Assembly: GCF_002179555.1 (NCBI RefSeq)
Contig: NZ_NHOU01000009.1
Span: 62,001-126,000, forward strand
Direction of reading: 5' to 3'
Source of the DNA: Salinicola salarius
GTDB taxonomy: Bacteria > Pseudomonadota > Gammaproteobacteria > Pseudomonadales > Halomonadaceae
Length of the DNA: 64,000 bases
Shown here: positions 18,157 to 26,968 of the stretch, piece by piece
How the letters are laid out: each line of letters begins with the position of its first letter
Numbering within the stretch: the stretch's first letter is position 1
Made by a program: the position numbers and the translations under genes
Notes under the pieces: model-generated
The model's database searches: none
Seen by the model: the letters and a program-made list of their open reading frames with translations, nothing else
Told to the model about the DNA's origin: nothing

Positions 18157-18974
18157 TCGGCGCTGAGTCGCTTTTCGACCGCCTGGCAGAAGTCCTGCCA
18201 GGCGGTTTGCATTTCCGGCAGATCGCCATGTCCGTGCAGGGCGGCGTGTACCATGTCCGGCGCGCAACGATAGCCGACCGAAGCGCCATTCCGGCGCCAG
18301 GATTCGATCGCCTGCTCAAGCGGTCGCGTCAGCGGATCGCGCTCCACGGCCAGTGTCTCGATGATTCTGGCCGGAGGTACGGCGGCGTCGACATCGGGCG
18401 CGTCAGGCGCCGCCATCTGCCACAGCGACAGAATGTCCGCTCGCGACAGCAGCGGCCCGTCTTCCCCCAGCGTCTCGACGGTGGGCGTACCCACAACCGG
18501 GTAGATCAATCCGAGCAACCCTTTCCATTCGCTGGTGTGGGCGACATCGATCGCCAACCTGCCGCCGGCGCTGTCGCCGATCACTGCCACCGGGCCAACG
18601 GTTTCGACGACCGCACGACAGTCGGCCAGCGCTTCGGCATAGCTCGCTTCCGGCAGTAGCCGATAGTCGACGCTGATCACCTCCCGCCGCAGGCGTTCGG
18701 CCAGGTTCGCGGTAATGCCGTGATGGCTGTCGACCGAGCCCAGGCTCCATCCGCCGCCGTGCAGGTAGACGACATTGCCTTCGACGCAGCCGGCAGGGCG
18801 GAAGCGACGCACGTCCACCCCGCCCATGACTTCATCACGGATCTGCATGCCGGCCGGATCGGCCACGCGCCGCCGCGCATGCAGCGCCTCATACGCCCGG
18901 CGTTGTGACGGCAGCGACGAATCGCTGCCGTCGTCGGCAGGCGTGAATTCGCGGATGAAGTCTTCGATGGTCAT
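18150..18974 (-). CDS. Alpha/beta hydrolase (HSL-type esterase family)
   Basis: 274 residues; GGAGGAAG lies four bases before the ATG. The HSL/GDXG pattern is present: oxyanion-hole motif VVYLHGGGWSLGS near residue 70 and nucleophile elbow VAVIGDSAGGRLAIDVA near residue 135. The expected acid and histidine are plausible in the C-terminal third (PDMVHAALHG). It hydrolyses ester bonds of unknown substrates, and probably acts in the cytoplasm because no signal peptide is seen. No operon partner is obvious; it is divergent from mtgA. Confidence 0.88.
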   Translation of the reverse strand: MTIEDFIREFTPADDGSDSSLPSQRRAYEALHARRRVADPAGMQIRDEVMGGVDVRRFRPAGCVEGNVVYLHGGGWSLGSVDSHHGITANLAERLRREVISVDYRLLPEASYAEALADCRAVVETVGPVAVIGDSAGGRLAIDVAHTSEWKGLLGLIYPVVGTPTVETLGEDGPLLSRADILSLWQMAAPDAPDVDAAVPPARIIETLAVERDPLTRPLEQAIESWRRNGASVGYRCAPDMVHAALHGHGDLPEMQTAWQDFCQAVEKRLSADS

Positions 18975-19043
18975 GTCGCTTCCTCCGTGGTTGTCTGCGA
19001 GCGTGTTTGTCTATGACCGTAGTCTTGCGCTTAGTAGTCTTGT

Positions 19044-19080
19044 GCTTGCCGGACCCATGCCGGCAAGCCCTTGTTATACT
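19044..19080 (+). promoter_or_regulatory. Candidate mtgA promoter with overlapping hairpin
   Basis: TATACT at 19075-19080 preceded by TG gives an extended -10 element 34 bp before the mtgA ATG. Just upstream GCTTGCCGG (19044-19052) and CCGGCAAGC (19060-19068) form a 9-bp stem over the expected -35 area. No good -35 hexamer is seen. Confidence 0.45.
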
Positions 19081-19114
19081 AGGCTCCTACTCTTTCGACC
19101 AAGAGCTCTCGCTC

Positions 19115-19822
19115 ATGCCCTCAGGTTGGCCGCGCACGTTCCTTCGTTACTTGTTGATCGCTATTGCGGCTTTCGTCGGGCTGTCGGTATTGTTCGTGCT
19201 GGTGTTCCGCTTCGTGCCGGTGTTCGGCTCCATGGTGATGGCGGAGCGCAAGGTAAGCTCCTGGTTCCAGGGCGATAACCTGACCATCGAGCAGCAGTGG
19301 GAGCCCTGGTCCCGGCTTTCCGACAACGCCAAGATGGCGGTGATGGCGGGAGAGGACCAACGCTTCCCGGACCACTGGGGCTTCGATGTGGCGCAGATCA
19401 AGCGCTCGATCACCCAATGGTCGGACGGCGGCGATCTGCGGGGCGCCAGCACGCTGACCCAGCAGACCGCCCGCAACCTCTTCCTGTGGACGGGGCGAAG
19501 CTGGATTCGCAAGGGGCTCGAGGCGTGGTTCACGCTGCTGCTCGAAGCGCTGTGGCCCAAGCAGCGCATTCTGGAGGTCTATCTCAACATCGCCGAATGG
19601 GATACCGGCGTGTTCGGGCTGGAGGCAGCGGCGCAGCACTATTTCGGCACCTCCGCGGCCAACCTCAGCGTCTCCCAGGCCAGCCACCTCGCCGCGATTC
19701 TGCCCAACCCGCGCGGCTGGAGCGCTTCCCAGCCTTCCGCTTACGTTCAGCAGCGTGCCGCCTGGATCCAGCGCCAGATGCGCAACCTCGGCGGTACCGC
19801 CTTTCTACGACGGCTGGAGTGA
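19115..19822 (+). CDS. mtgA: Monofunctional peptidoglycan glycosyltransferase
   Basis: 235 residues from ATG 19115, which gives the normal MtgA length; longer in-frame starts lie upstream of the candidate promoter. One N-terminal membrane anchor (FLRYLLIAIAAFVGLSVLFVL...) is followed by a GT51 domain: MAVMAGEDQRFPDHWGFD with the catalytic glutamate, GASTLTQQTARNLFLW, RKGLEAWFTLLLE, and ILEVYLNIAEWDTGVFGLEAAAQHYFG. It polymerises lipid II into glycan strands at the periplasmic face without transpeptidase activity. The Shine-Dalgarno is weak. It stands alone and is convergent with the GntR gene. Confidence 0.96.
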   Translation: MPSGWPRTFLRYLLIAIAAFVGLSVLFVLVFRFVPVFGSMVMAERKVSSWFQGDNLTIEQQWEPWSRLSDNAKMAVMAGEDQRFPDHWGFDVAQIKRSITQWSDGGDLRGASTLTQQTARNLFLWTGRSWIRKGLEAWFTLLLEALWPKQRILEVYLNIAEWDTGVFGLEAAAQHYFGTSAANLSVSQASHLAAILPNPRGWSASQPSAYVQQRAAWIQRQMRNLGGTAFLRRLE

Positions 19823-19832
19823 TTCGGTCGTT

Positions 19833-20531
19833 CTATTCCGCGTCTTTCCAGTCCGCCAGCACGGCGTCTCGCTTTTCCAGCAGGTGACGCTCCATCAGCG
19901 CTCCCAGCCTCGCTCCGTCGCGGGCCTCCAGCGCGCTCAACATGTCGCGATGTTCCTCCACCGCCTTGCGCCACTTGGCTTCCGTCCGGTTGGACGAGAG
20001 CCGCAGGGGATGCAGGCGCCGATTGAGCGAAAGATAGGTCTGACGCAGGGCATCGTTGCGCGCCGCACGGTTGATCAGGTCGTGAATGCGCTGGTTGGCA
20101 TGGTAGTAAGCCGATAGATCCTGGCGCTGCCAGTGGCCCAGCATCGTCTCGTGGGCCGCGCGGATCTCGGCCAGCTCTTCTTCGGTGACCCTGAGACACG
20201 CCAGCTCCCCGGAAAAGCGCTCCAGCGCGCTCATCAGCTCGAAGGTGTCGCAGATTTCCTGGCGTGTCATGCGGGTCACGAAAGTGCCGTAGTTGGGGGA
20301 GATCGTCACCAGCTTTTCGGCGGCCAGCACGCGCAGTGCTTCCCGCAAGGGCGTGCGCGAAACCGCCAGCCGGTCCGCCAGCTCACGTTCGTTGATACGC
20401 TCGCCGGGCCCGAGGCCACCTTCGGTAATCAGGTCGTGGAGACGCTCCACGATCTTGTCGTGCAGGGCGGCGCGCTGGATTCGCAATGGCCGCGTCTGGG
20501 TATCGAGCTCGGTGTCATCGGATGTTTGCAT
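19833..20531 (-). CDS. GntR-family regulator, FadR/FCD subfamily
   Basis: 232 residues. The winged HTH at about residues 20-85 reads INERELADRLAVSRTPLREALRVLAAEKLV, and the FCD domain includes HANQRIHDLINRAARNDAL and EEHRDMLSALEARDG. It is divergent from the class V aminotransferase gene by 221 bp. TTTGCAT at 20524-20530 and ATGCAAA at 20700-20706 in this region are weak operator candidates. Likely controls the aminotransferase/hydroxyacid dehydrogenase pair; the effector may be a small 2-hydroxy or 2-oxo acid. Confidence 0.92.
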   Translation of the reverse strand: MQTSDDTELDTQTRPLRIQRAALHDKIVERLHDLITEGGLGPGERINERELADRLAVSRTPLREALRVLAAEKLVTISPNYGTFVTRMTRQEICDTFELMSALERFSGELACLRVTEEELAEIRAAHETMLGHWQRQDLSAYYHANQRIHDLINRAARNDALRQTYLSLNRRLHPLRLSSNRTEAKWRKAVEEHRDMLSALEARDGARLGALMERHLLEKRDAVLADWKDAE

Positions 20532-20752
20532 GCATTGAACCCTGTTCGGTCTTCTCTTCTTTCTATCGCAAGCGTTCGGCGCTGGCTACTGCGCCGTAGC
20601 GGCGGCTATTGGAAAGCGACTTCAACAACGTTTGGCGCGATGAGCTGCGACTTATGTCGAGGTTTGTCAGCGGGCGATTATCCGGCATATTGCGTAATGA
20701 ATGCAAAAAACCATGTGAAGCGGCCTGTCGCTTCACTCCTGGAGATGCCGCC

Positions 20753-22024
20753 ATGCTCAAGCTCGACCAACATCCCTCCGGCCGCCATTTTCTGCAGATC
20801 CCGGGGCCGTCCCCCGTACCGGATCGCATCCTGCGGGCAATGAGTCTGCCCACCATCGATCACCGAGGCCCGGAATTTGGCGAGTTGGGGCTCGAGGTGC
20901 TGGGAAAAATCAAGAAGATCTTCAAGACCGAACACCCGGTCATCATCTACCCGGCCTCGGGGACGGGCGCATGGGAGGCGGCGCTTTCCAATACCTTGAG
21001 CCCAGGCGACTCGGTATTGATGTTCGAGACCGGGCACTTCGCCACGCTGTGGAAGCAGATGGCGCTTCGACTCGGGCTCGAGCCGGAATTCCTGTCATTG
21101 CCGGCGTCGCAGAGCTGGCGCTACGGAGTGCAGCCGCAGCTCATCGAAGAGCGATTGCGCGAGGATCGCGAGCATCGGATCAAGGCGGTGTGCGTCGTGC
21201 ATAACGAGACATCCACCGGCGTCACCAGCGATATCGCCGCCGTGCGCCGGGCCATTGATGCCGCCGGTCACCCGGCACTGTTGCTGGTCGATACCATCTC
21301 GGGGTTGGCGAGCGCTGACTATCGCCACGACGAGTGGGGTGTCGACGTCACCGTTTCCGGCTCGCAGAAGGGGTTGATGCTGCCGCCCGGAATCAGTTTC
21401 AACGCGCTGTCGCCCAAAGCGATCGAGGCCAGCCAGCGCTCGACGATGCCTAAGAGCTTCTGGGCCTGGGACGAGATTCTCACCGCCAACGCCAACGGTT
21501 ACTGGCCGTACACGCCGAACACCAACCTGCTCTACGGCCTCAACGAAGCGCTGGACATGCTGCTGGAAGAGGGGCTGGAGCAGGTCTTCGCTCGCCACGA
21601 ACGCTGGGCCGAAGGCGTTCGTCGTGCGGTCAACGCCTGGGGGCTGGAGATCCAGTGCCAGGAACCGGCGCTCTATTCGCCGGTATTGACGGGGGTGGTC
21701 ACGCCGGAAGGGATCGATGCCGACGAGGTGCGCCGCACGATCTACGAGCGCTTCGACCTGTCGCTGGGAACGGGGCTCGGCAAGGCCAAGGGGCGGATGT
21801 TCCGCATCGGCCATCTCGGCGACTGCAACGATCTGACGCTGATCGCCACCCTCGGCGGTTGCGAAGCGGGGCTCAAGCTCTGCGGGGTCGAACTGTTCGG
21901 CAGCGGCGTGCAGGCCGCGCTGGATTTCTTCGCCGACAATCCGGCGCCCGGCACGCCGGCGGCGCGCAAACTGGCGGCGGCTGAACCGAAGGGTCACTCA
22001 CAGGCCGGTGCCGTCCGCGCCTGA
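20753..22024 (+). CDS. Class V aminotransferase, serine-glyoxylate type
   Basis: 423 residues from ATG 20753 with GGAG at nine bases. The start of the family is typical: GRHFLQIPGPSPVPDRILRAMSLPTIDHRGPEF. The PLP-lysine is probably K206 in VTVSGSQKGLMLPPG, with the aspartate that holds the pyridine nitrogen in LLLVDTISGLASADY. It transfers an amino group between serine or alanine and glyoxylate, giving glycine and hydroxypyruvate or pyruvate. The FAD/Fe-S 2-hydroxyacid dehydrogenase follows 12 bp later, so the pair may convert a hydroxyacid such as glycolate to an oxoacid and then aminate it. Confidence 0.9.
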   Translation: MLKLDQHPSGRHFLQIPGPSPVPDRILRAMSLPTIDHRGPEFGELGLEVLGKIKKIFKTEHPVIIYPASGTGAWEAALSNTLSPGDSVLMFETGHFATLWKQMALRLGLEPEFLSLPASQSWRYGVQPQLIEERLREDREHRIKAVCVVHNETSTGVTSDIAAVRRAIDAAGHPALLLVDTISGLASADYRHDEWGVDVTVSGSQKGLMLPPGISFNALSPKAIEASQRSTMPKSFWAWDEILTANANGYWPYTPNTNLLYGLNEALDMLLEEGLEQVFARHERWAEGVRRAVNAWGLEIQCQEPALYSPVLTGVVTPEGIDADEVRRTIYERFDLSLGTGLGKAKGRMFRIGHLGDCNDLTLIATLGGCEAGLKLCGVELFGSGVQAALDFFADNPAPGTPAARKLAAAEPKGHSQAGAVRA

Positions 22025-22036
22025 CAGGAGATCGCC

Positions 22037-25000
22037 ATGAGCGTGATGCCGAAAAGTCCGGTCGTGAGGCGGCCCAGACAAGCCGCCATGAGTGAGTTCG
22101 AGAGCCGGCTGCGTCGTGAGATCCAGGGCGAGGTGGCGTTCGACGCCGGATCGCGGGGACGCTATGCCACCGACGCCTCGATCTATCAGATCATGCCGCT
22201 GGGCGTGGTGGTGCCGAGAGACCAACAGGACCTGAGCATGGCGCTGGATATCGCCCGAGATATCGGCGCGCCGGTGCTGCCGCGAGGCGGTGGCACCAGT
22301 CAGTGCGGACAGACGGTCAACGAAGCGCTGGTGATCGACACCAGTCGTTGGTTGACCGGCATCGGCGAGCTCGACGTTGAGGCGCGCACCGTCACGGTCG
22401 AGCCCGGCGTGGTGCTCGACCATCTCAACGCCTGGCTCAAGCCCCACGGACTCTGGTTTCCGGTAGACGTCTCCACCTCGGCGCAGTGCACGCTCGGCGG
22501 CATGGCCGGCAACAACTCCTGCGGTTCGCGCTCGATCCGCTACGGCAACATGGTCCACAACGTGCTGGGGCTCGAGGCGACGCTGGCGGACGGGCGAGAG
22601 GCGAATTTCGGCTTTCTCGACGAGATCGGACCCGGCTCGACGCTGGCGGGCCTGGCCGATTCGGTGGCGGCCATTATCCAGCGCGAGGCGGCGGCGATCC
22701 GCGAGCACTACCCGCAGGTGCTGCGCCGGGTCGGCGGCTACAACCTGGATCTGTTCGACTGCCGCAACCCGATTCCCTACGATGCCGCAGGCCGGGCCAA
22801 CTTCGCCCACCTGCTGATCGGCTCGGAAGGGACGCTGGCCTTCACCCGCAAACTCAAGCTGAAACTGTCGCCGTTGCCGGTGCACAAGGTGCTCGGGGTG
22901 GTCAATTTCCCGACCTTCTACCAGGCGATGGACATGACCCAGCATATCGTCGAGCTGGGACCCGCCGCGGTAGAGCTGGTCGACCGTACCATGATCGAAC
23001 TGGCGCTGGAGAACCCGGCATTCCGACCGACGGTGGAAAAGTCGCTGATCGGACGCCCGGATGCGCTGCTGCTGGTGGAGTTCGCCGGCGAGGATCGCGA
23101 CTCCCAACTGCGCCAGCTGGAAGCGCTCAAGACCCTGATGGGCGACCTGGGCCTGCCGGACAGCGTCGTCGGGCTGGAAACCGGCGCCGAACAGTCGGCA
23201 CTGTGGAACGTGCGCAAGGCCGGTCTCAACATCATGATGAGCATGAAAGGCGACGGCAAACCGGTGTCGTTCATCGAGGATTGCGCCGTGCCGCTGGAGC
23301 ATCTGGCGGAATATACCGAGCAGCTGACCGACGTCTTCCATCGCCACGGCACCGAGGGCACCTGGTACGCGCATGCCAGCGTCGGCACGCTCCACGTGCG
23401 GCCGATTCTCGACATGCGCCGCGGCGGGGCCGCCAAGATGCGCGCCATCGCCGAGGAAGCGTCGGAACTGGTCCGCCGCTACAAAGGGGCCTACTCGGGA
23501 GAACACGGCGACGGCATCTGTCGCGGCGAGTGGGTGGCATGGCAGTTCGGTGCCGGGCTCAACGCCGCCTTCGGCGAGATCAAGCGGCTGTTCGATCCGA
23601 ACAATCGCTTCAACCCCAACAAGATCGTCGATACGCCGAAGATGGACGATGCCCGGCTGTTCCGCTTTCCCGCCGATCATCAGATCATTCCGGTGTCGAC
23701 CGAACTGGACTGGTCGGCCTGGAACGTGACCCGCGACCCGCTGAGTGGCGAGCTGGGTGAACCCGGCAGTGGCGGCGATCCGGCGCACGGTCTCGCCAAG
23801 GCCGTGGAGATGTGCAACAACAACGGCTACTGCCGCAAGTTCGACGCCGGCACCATGTGCCCGAGCTATCGGATCAGTCGCGACGAGCGCCACCTGACAC
23901 GGGGCCGCGCCAATACCCTGCGATTGGTGCTGTCGGGAAAGATCGGCGATCGCGGCCTTGCCAGCGACGAAGTCGCCGACACGCTGGACCTGTGCGTCTC
24001 CTGCAAGGGCTGCAAGCGCGACTGCCCGACCGGCGTCGACATGGCCAAGTTCAAGATCGAGGCGCGTGCCGCACGGATCGAGGCGCGGGGACTGGGCTGG
24101 CGCGAGAAGCTGGTATCCGAGCTGCCGCGCTATGCACCCTGGATGCGTCATGTCGGCGGTGTAGCCTCTCGGCTGGAGCGCGTGACATGGCTCGGCGGGC
24201 GCGCCAAGCGCTGGTTGGGATTTGCCGAAGCGCGCTCGTTACCGGTCTTCGGCGGGGACTACCTGCGATCAGCGCGACGCGTGATGACGGACTCGTCTCG
24301 TGCCGGCCAATCTCCCGTCGGCGAGGTGGTGCTGTTCGTCGATACCTTCAATAACTATTTCGAGGCCGATAACGCCAGTGCGGCGCGGCGGGTGCTGGAA
24401 GCCGCCGGCTATCGGGTGCATTTCAACGTTCGCGAAGGGGAGCGGCCGCTCTGCTGCGGCAGGACCTACCTGGCCGCCGGGCGTGTCGACCGCGCCCGGC
24501 AGGAAGCGCGTCGCACGCTGGATGCGCTGATGCCGTTCGTGGCACGGGGCGTGAAGATCGTCGGGCTGGAGCCCTCTTGCCTGCTCACGCTGCGTGACGA
24601 ATTCCTTCATTACGGTTTTGGCGAGGAAGCCACTCGGCTGGCGGAGGCCGCCATGCTGTTCGAGGAGTTCCTGGTGACAGAGAAGCTGGCCGGACGGCTG
24701 GCGCTGGATCTGGCTCCGCTCGCCGTGTCGCGGGCCAAGGTTCACGGTCACTGCCATCAGAAAGCCTTCGATGCCTTCACGCCGGTGATGACCGTTCTGA
24801 ACTGGATTCCCGAGCTTGAGGTGGAGGCGATCGTTTCCTCCTGCTGCGGCATGGCGGGCAGTTTCGGCTACGAAGCGGAGCATATCGAAGCCTCGCGGCA
24901 GATGGCGGAGCTTTCGTTACTGCCGGCAGTTCGCGAGGCCGGGGAGGACGCCTGGATCGTGGCCGACGGCACCAGTTGCCGACACCAGATCCTCGATGGC

Positions 25001-25066
25001 GCCGGACGAGAAGCGCTGCACGTGGCAAGAGTGCTGGAGGCGTCTTTACCCAGTAATCCGCATTAG
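22037..25066 (+). CDS. FAD/Fe-S 2-hydroxyacid dehydrogenase (YdiJ/Dld-II type fusion)
   Basis: 1009 residues. The N-terminal half is a PCMH-type FAD domain (PVLPRGGGTSQCGQTVN; GMAGNNSCGSRSIRYGN) with an FAD-oxidase C-terminal segment ending EIKRLFDPNNRFNPNKIV. From about residue 595 a ferredoxin-like region contains CNNNGYCRKFDAGTMCPSYR and CVSCKGCKRDCPTGVD. The last 270 residues hold CCG-type cluster motifs (RPLCCGRTY, GLEPSCLLTLRDEF, HCHQKAF, SSCCGMAGSFGYE) as in GlpC. Relatives oxidise D-2-hydroxyglutarate, D-lactate or glycolate and pass electrons to the quinone pool. Substrate is not deducible; the aminotransferase neighbour favours a small hydroxyacid. Confidence 0.92.
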   Translation: MSVMPKSPVVRRPRQAAMSEFESRLRREIQGEVAFDAGSRGRYATDASIYQIMPLGVVVPRDQQDLSMALDIARDIGAPVLPRGGGTSQCGQTVNEALVIDTSRWLTGIGELDVEARTVTVEPGVVLDHLNAWLKPHGLWFPVDVSTSAQCTLGGMAGNNSCGSRSIRYGNMVHNVLGLEATLADGREANFGFLDEIGPGSTLAGLADSVAAIIQREAAAIREHYPQVLRRVGGYNLDLFDCRNPIPYDAAGRANFAHLLIGSEGTLAFTRKLKLKLSPLPVHKVLGVVNFPTFYQAMDMTQHIVELGPAAVELVDRTMIELALENPAFRPTVEKSLIGRPDALLLVEFAGEDRDSQLRQLEALKTLMGDLGLPDSVVGLETGAEQSALWNVRKAGLNIMMSMKGDGKPVSFIEDCAVPLEHLAEYTEQLTDVFHRHGTEGTWYAHASVGTLHVRPILDMRRGGAAKMRAIAEEASELVRRYKGAYSGEHGDGICRGEWVAWQFGAGLNAAFGEIKRLFDPNNRFNPNKIVDTPKMDDARLFRFPADHQIIPVSTELDWSAWNVTRDPLSGELGEPGSGGDPAHGLAKAVEMCNNNGYCRKFDAGTMCPSYRISRDERHLTRGRANTLRLVLSGKIGDRGLASDEVADTLDLCVSCKGCKRDCPTGVDMAKFKIEARAARIEARGLGWREKLVSELPRYAPWMRHVGGVASRLERVTWLGGRAKRWLGFAEARSLPVFGGDYLRSARRVMTDSSRAGQSPVGEVVLFVDTFNNYFEADNASAARRVLEAAGYRVHFNVREGERPLCCGRTYLAAGRVDRARQEARRTLDALMPFVARGVKIVGLEPSCLLTLRDEFLHYGFGEEATRLAEAAMLFEEFLVTEKLAGRLALDLAPLAVSRAKVHGHCHQKAFDAFTPVMTVLNWIPELEVEAIVSSCCGMAGSFGYEAEHIEASRQMAELSLLPAVREAGEDAWIVADGTSCRHQILDGAGREALHVARVLEASLPSNPH

Positions 25067-25128
25067 ACATTGGTCGTGTTTTTCGTATGACTTACAGGGC
25101 AAGTCATCCCCGGTGATCTGGCTATGCC

Positions 25129-25163
25129 AAGGCGCTCGTCGACCATGCGGCGGGCGCCTTTTG
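25129..25163 (+). terminator. Rho-independent terminator after the FAD/Fe-S gene
   Basis: AAGGCGC (25129-25135) pairs with GCGCCTT (25154-25160) across an 18-nt loop, followed by TTTTGC. The loop is long, but placement 63 bp after the stop codon supports it. Confidence 0.65.
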
Positions 25164-25331
25164 CATTCTCGAGTCATGCAACCCGCTGTCCGGAAATGGA
25201 ATTTCGACCGTGTGCTGACTAACCTTTACATCGTGAACGCCTGAACGGGCGTCATCGCGACGGATGGCCATTGGTGCCATCGCGCCGCCATCGCTCGCCA
25301 AAACAACCACAGATCAAAAGCGAACGCGCTC

Positions 25332-26891
25332 ATGGAAGATCTTCAATTCTGGGATTTTGCGGTCATCGCGGCCTATTTTCTGATCGTCACCTTCATCGGT
25401 TACAAGACCGCCCGAGGGAAGACCACCCCGGAAGAGCTGTTCCTGGCCGGGCGGACCCTGGGCCCGATGGCGATCGGCTTTTCACTGTTTGCCTCCAATA
25501 TCTCCTCGGATACGCTGATCGGCTTGCCCGGCGCGGCCTATCAGCACGGCATCTCGGCGGCCAACTACGAATGGATGGCAGGCGTGGTGCTGATGTTCAC
25601 GGCGATCTTCGTGCTGCCGGTGCTGATGCGGGCCAGAGTCACCACCATGCCGGAGCTGATGGAGCGGCGCTTCGACTCGCGGCTGCGCAAGTACCTTTCG
25701 GTCATCACGCTGTTTTTGTCGATCATCCTCGATACCGCCGGGACTCTCTACGCTGGCGGGTTGATCGTCACCACCTTCATTCCCGGCACCAACCTCTGGG
25801 AAGTCTGTGCGCTGCTGGCGCTGTTCACCAGCATCTATACGGCCTTCGGCGGGCTGCGTGCCGTGGTCTACACCGACGTCATGCAGGCGTGCGTGCTGAT
25901 CGGCGGTTCGGCGGCGATGACCTGGATAATCTTCGGCCACTTCGACTACAGCTGGGCGAACGTCAAGGAGGCGGTGAGCCCGGAGAAACTGTCGCTGATC
26001 CGCCCGCTTGACGATCCCAGCGTGCCGTGGCTGGGGCTGCTCACCGGGGTGCCGATCGTCGGCTTCTACTACTGGTCGATGAACCAGTACGTGGTTCAGC
26101 GTCTGCTAGGCGCGCGGGACATCCAGGCGGCAGGGCGCGCTTCGGTGTTCGCAGCGGCCTTGAAGCTGCTGCCGATCTTCATCATGACCATCCCCGGCGC
26201 CATGGTGGTGCCGCTGCTGCCGGGTCTGGAACATCCCGATCAGGTCTATCCGAAGATGGTTCAGGAGTTCACGCCCACCGGCCTGACGGGTCTGATCCTG
26301 GCGGGGCTGATCGCGGCGCTGATGTCGACGCTCTCCTCGACGCTCAACTCATCGGCGACGTTGTTGACGCTCGATTTCATCAAGCCGGCCAGGCCGAATC
26401 TGACCGATGCCCAGCTGGCCAAGTGGGGGCGTGTCTGTACCTTCATCCTTGCCGCCATCGCTGCGCTCTGGGGGCCGATGATCCAGTACTTTTCCGGTCT
26501 CTGGGCCTATCTGCAGCAGGTGTTCGCCTTCGTCGCCTCGCCGCTGGTGGCGACCTTCCTGATGGGGCTGTGGGTCAAGTCGCTGGGGGCGTCGGCGGCG
26601 TTGCGCGGTCTGGCCAGCGGGCACGCGCTGAGTGCGGTGCTGTTCGTGCTGGTGGAAACCGGCGTGCTGCCGATCCACTTCACCATCATCGGCGGCATCC
26701 TGTTCGCGGCGACGGTGCTGTTCACCTGGTTCTGGATGACGCGCCTGGGTCGCCATGATCGTCCCGCCGAGAAGGATGCGCGGATCGCTGTCATCGCCAA
26801 GGAGGGATTGGAGCGGGTTCCCCGCGATGTCATGATCGGCATCGCCATCGTCTCGGTGCTCACCGCTGTCATCGTCTATCTGCTGCGTTGA
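25332..26891 (+). CDS. Sodium:solute symporter (SSS/SLC5 family), sugar-type
   Basis: 519 residues with about 14 hydrophobic helices. SSS landmarks are the first helix WDFAVIAAYFLIVTFIGYKTARG, EELFLAGRTLGPMAIGFSLFASNISSDTLIGLPGAAY, and the conserved GLILAGLIAALMSTLSSTLNSSATLLTLDF near the sodium site. The closest known pattern is that of sodium/galactose-glucose transporters (SglT-like). The next gene, 77 bp on, is a sugar 1-dehydrogenase-like oxidoreductase, so import of a pentose or hexose is likely. The Shine-Dalgarno is poor. Confidence 0.92.
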   Translation: MEDLQFWDFAVIAAYFLIVTFIGYKTARGKTTPEELFLAGRTLGPMAIGFSLFASNISSDTLIGLPGAAYQHGISAANYEWMAGVVLMFTAIFVLPVLMRARVTTMPELMERRFDSRLRKYLSVITLFLSIILDTAGTLYAGGLIVTTFIPGTNLWEVCALLALFTSIYTAFGGLRAVVYTDVMQACVLIGGSAAMTWIIFGHFDYSWANVKEAVSPEKLSLIRPLDDPSVPWLGLLTGVPIVGFYYWSMNQYVVQRLLGARDIQAAGRASVFAAALKLLPIFIMTIPGAMVVPLLPGLEHPDQVYPKMVQEFTPTGLTGLILAGLIAALMSTLSSTLNSSATLLTLDFIKPARPNLTDAQLAKWGRVCTFILAAIAALWGPMIQYFSGLWAYLQQVFAFVASPLVATFLMGLWVKSLGASAALRGLASGHALSAVLFVLVETGVLPIHFTIIGGILFAATVLFTWFWMTRLGRHDRPAEKDARIAVIAKEGLERVPRDVMIGIAIVSVLTAVIVYLLR

Positions 26892-26968
26892 GCGAGCACC
26901 GCTGAGGCTGTTTTTCACTTCAGGGCTGTCTGTCATTGCCAGGCAGCTTCTGACTCCAAGGATTCGTC

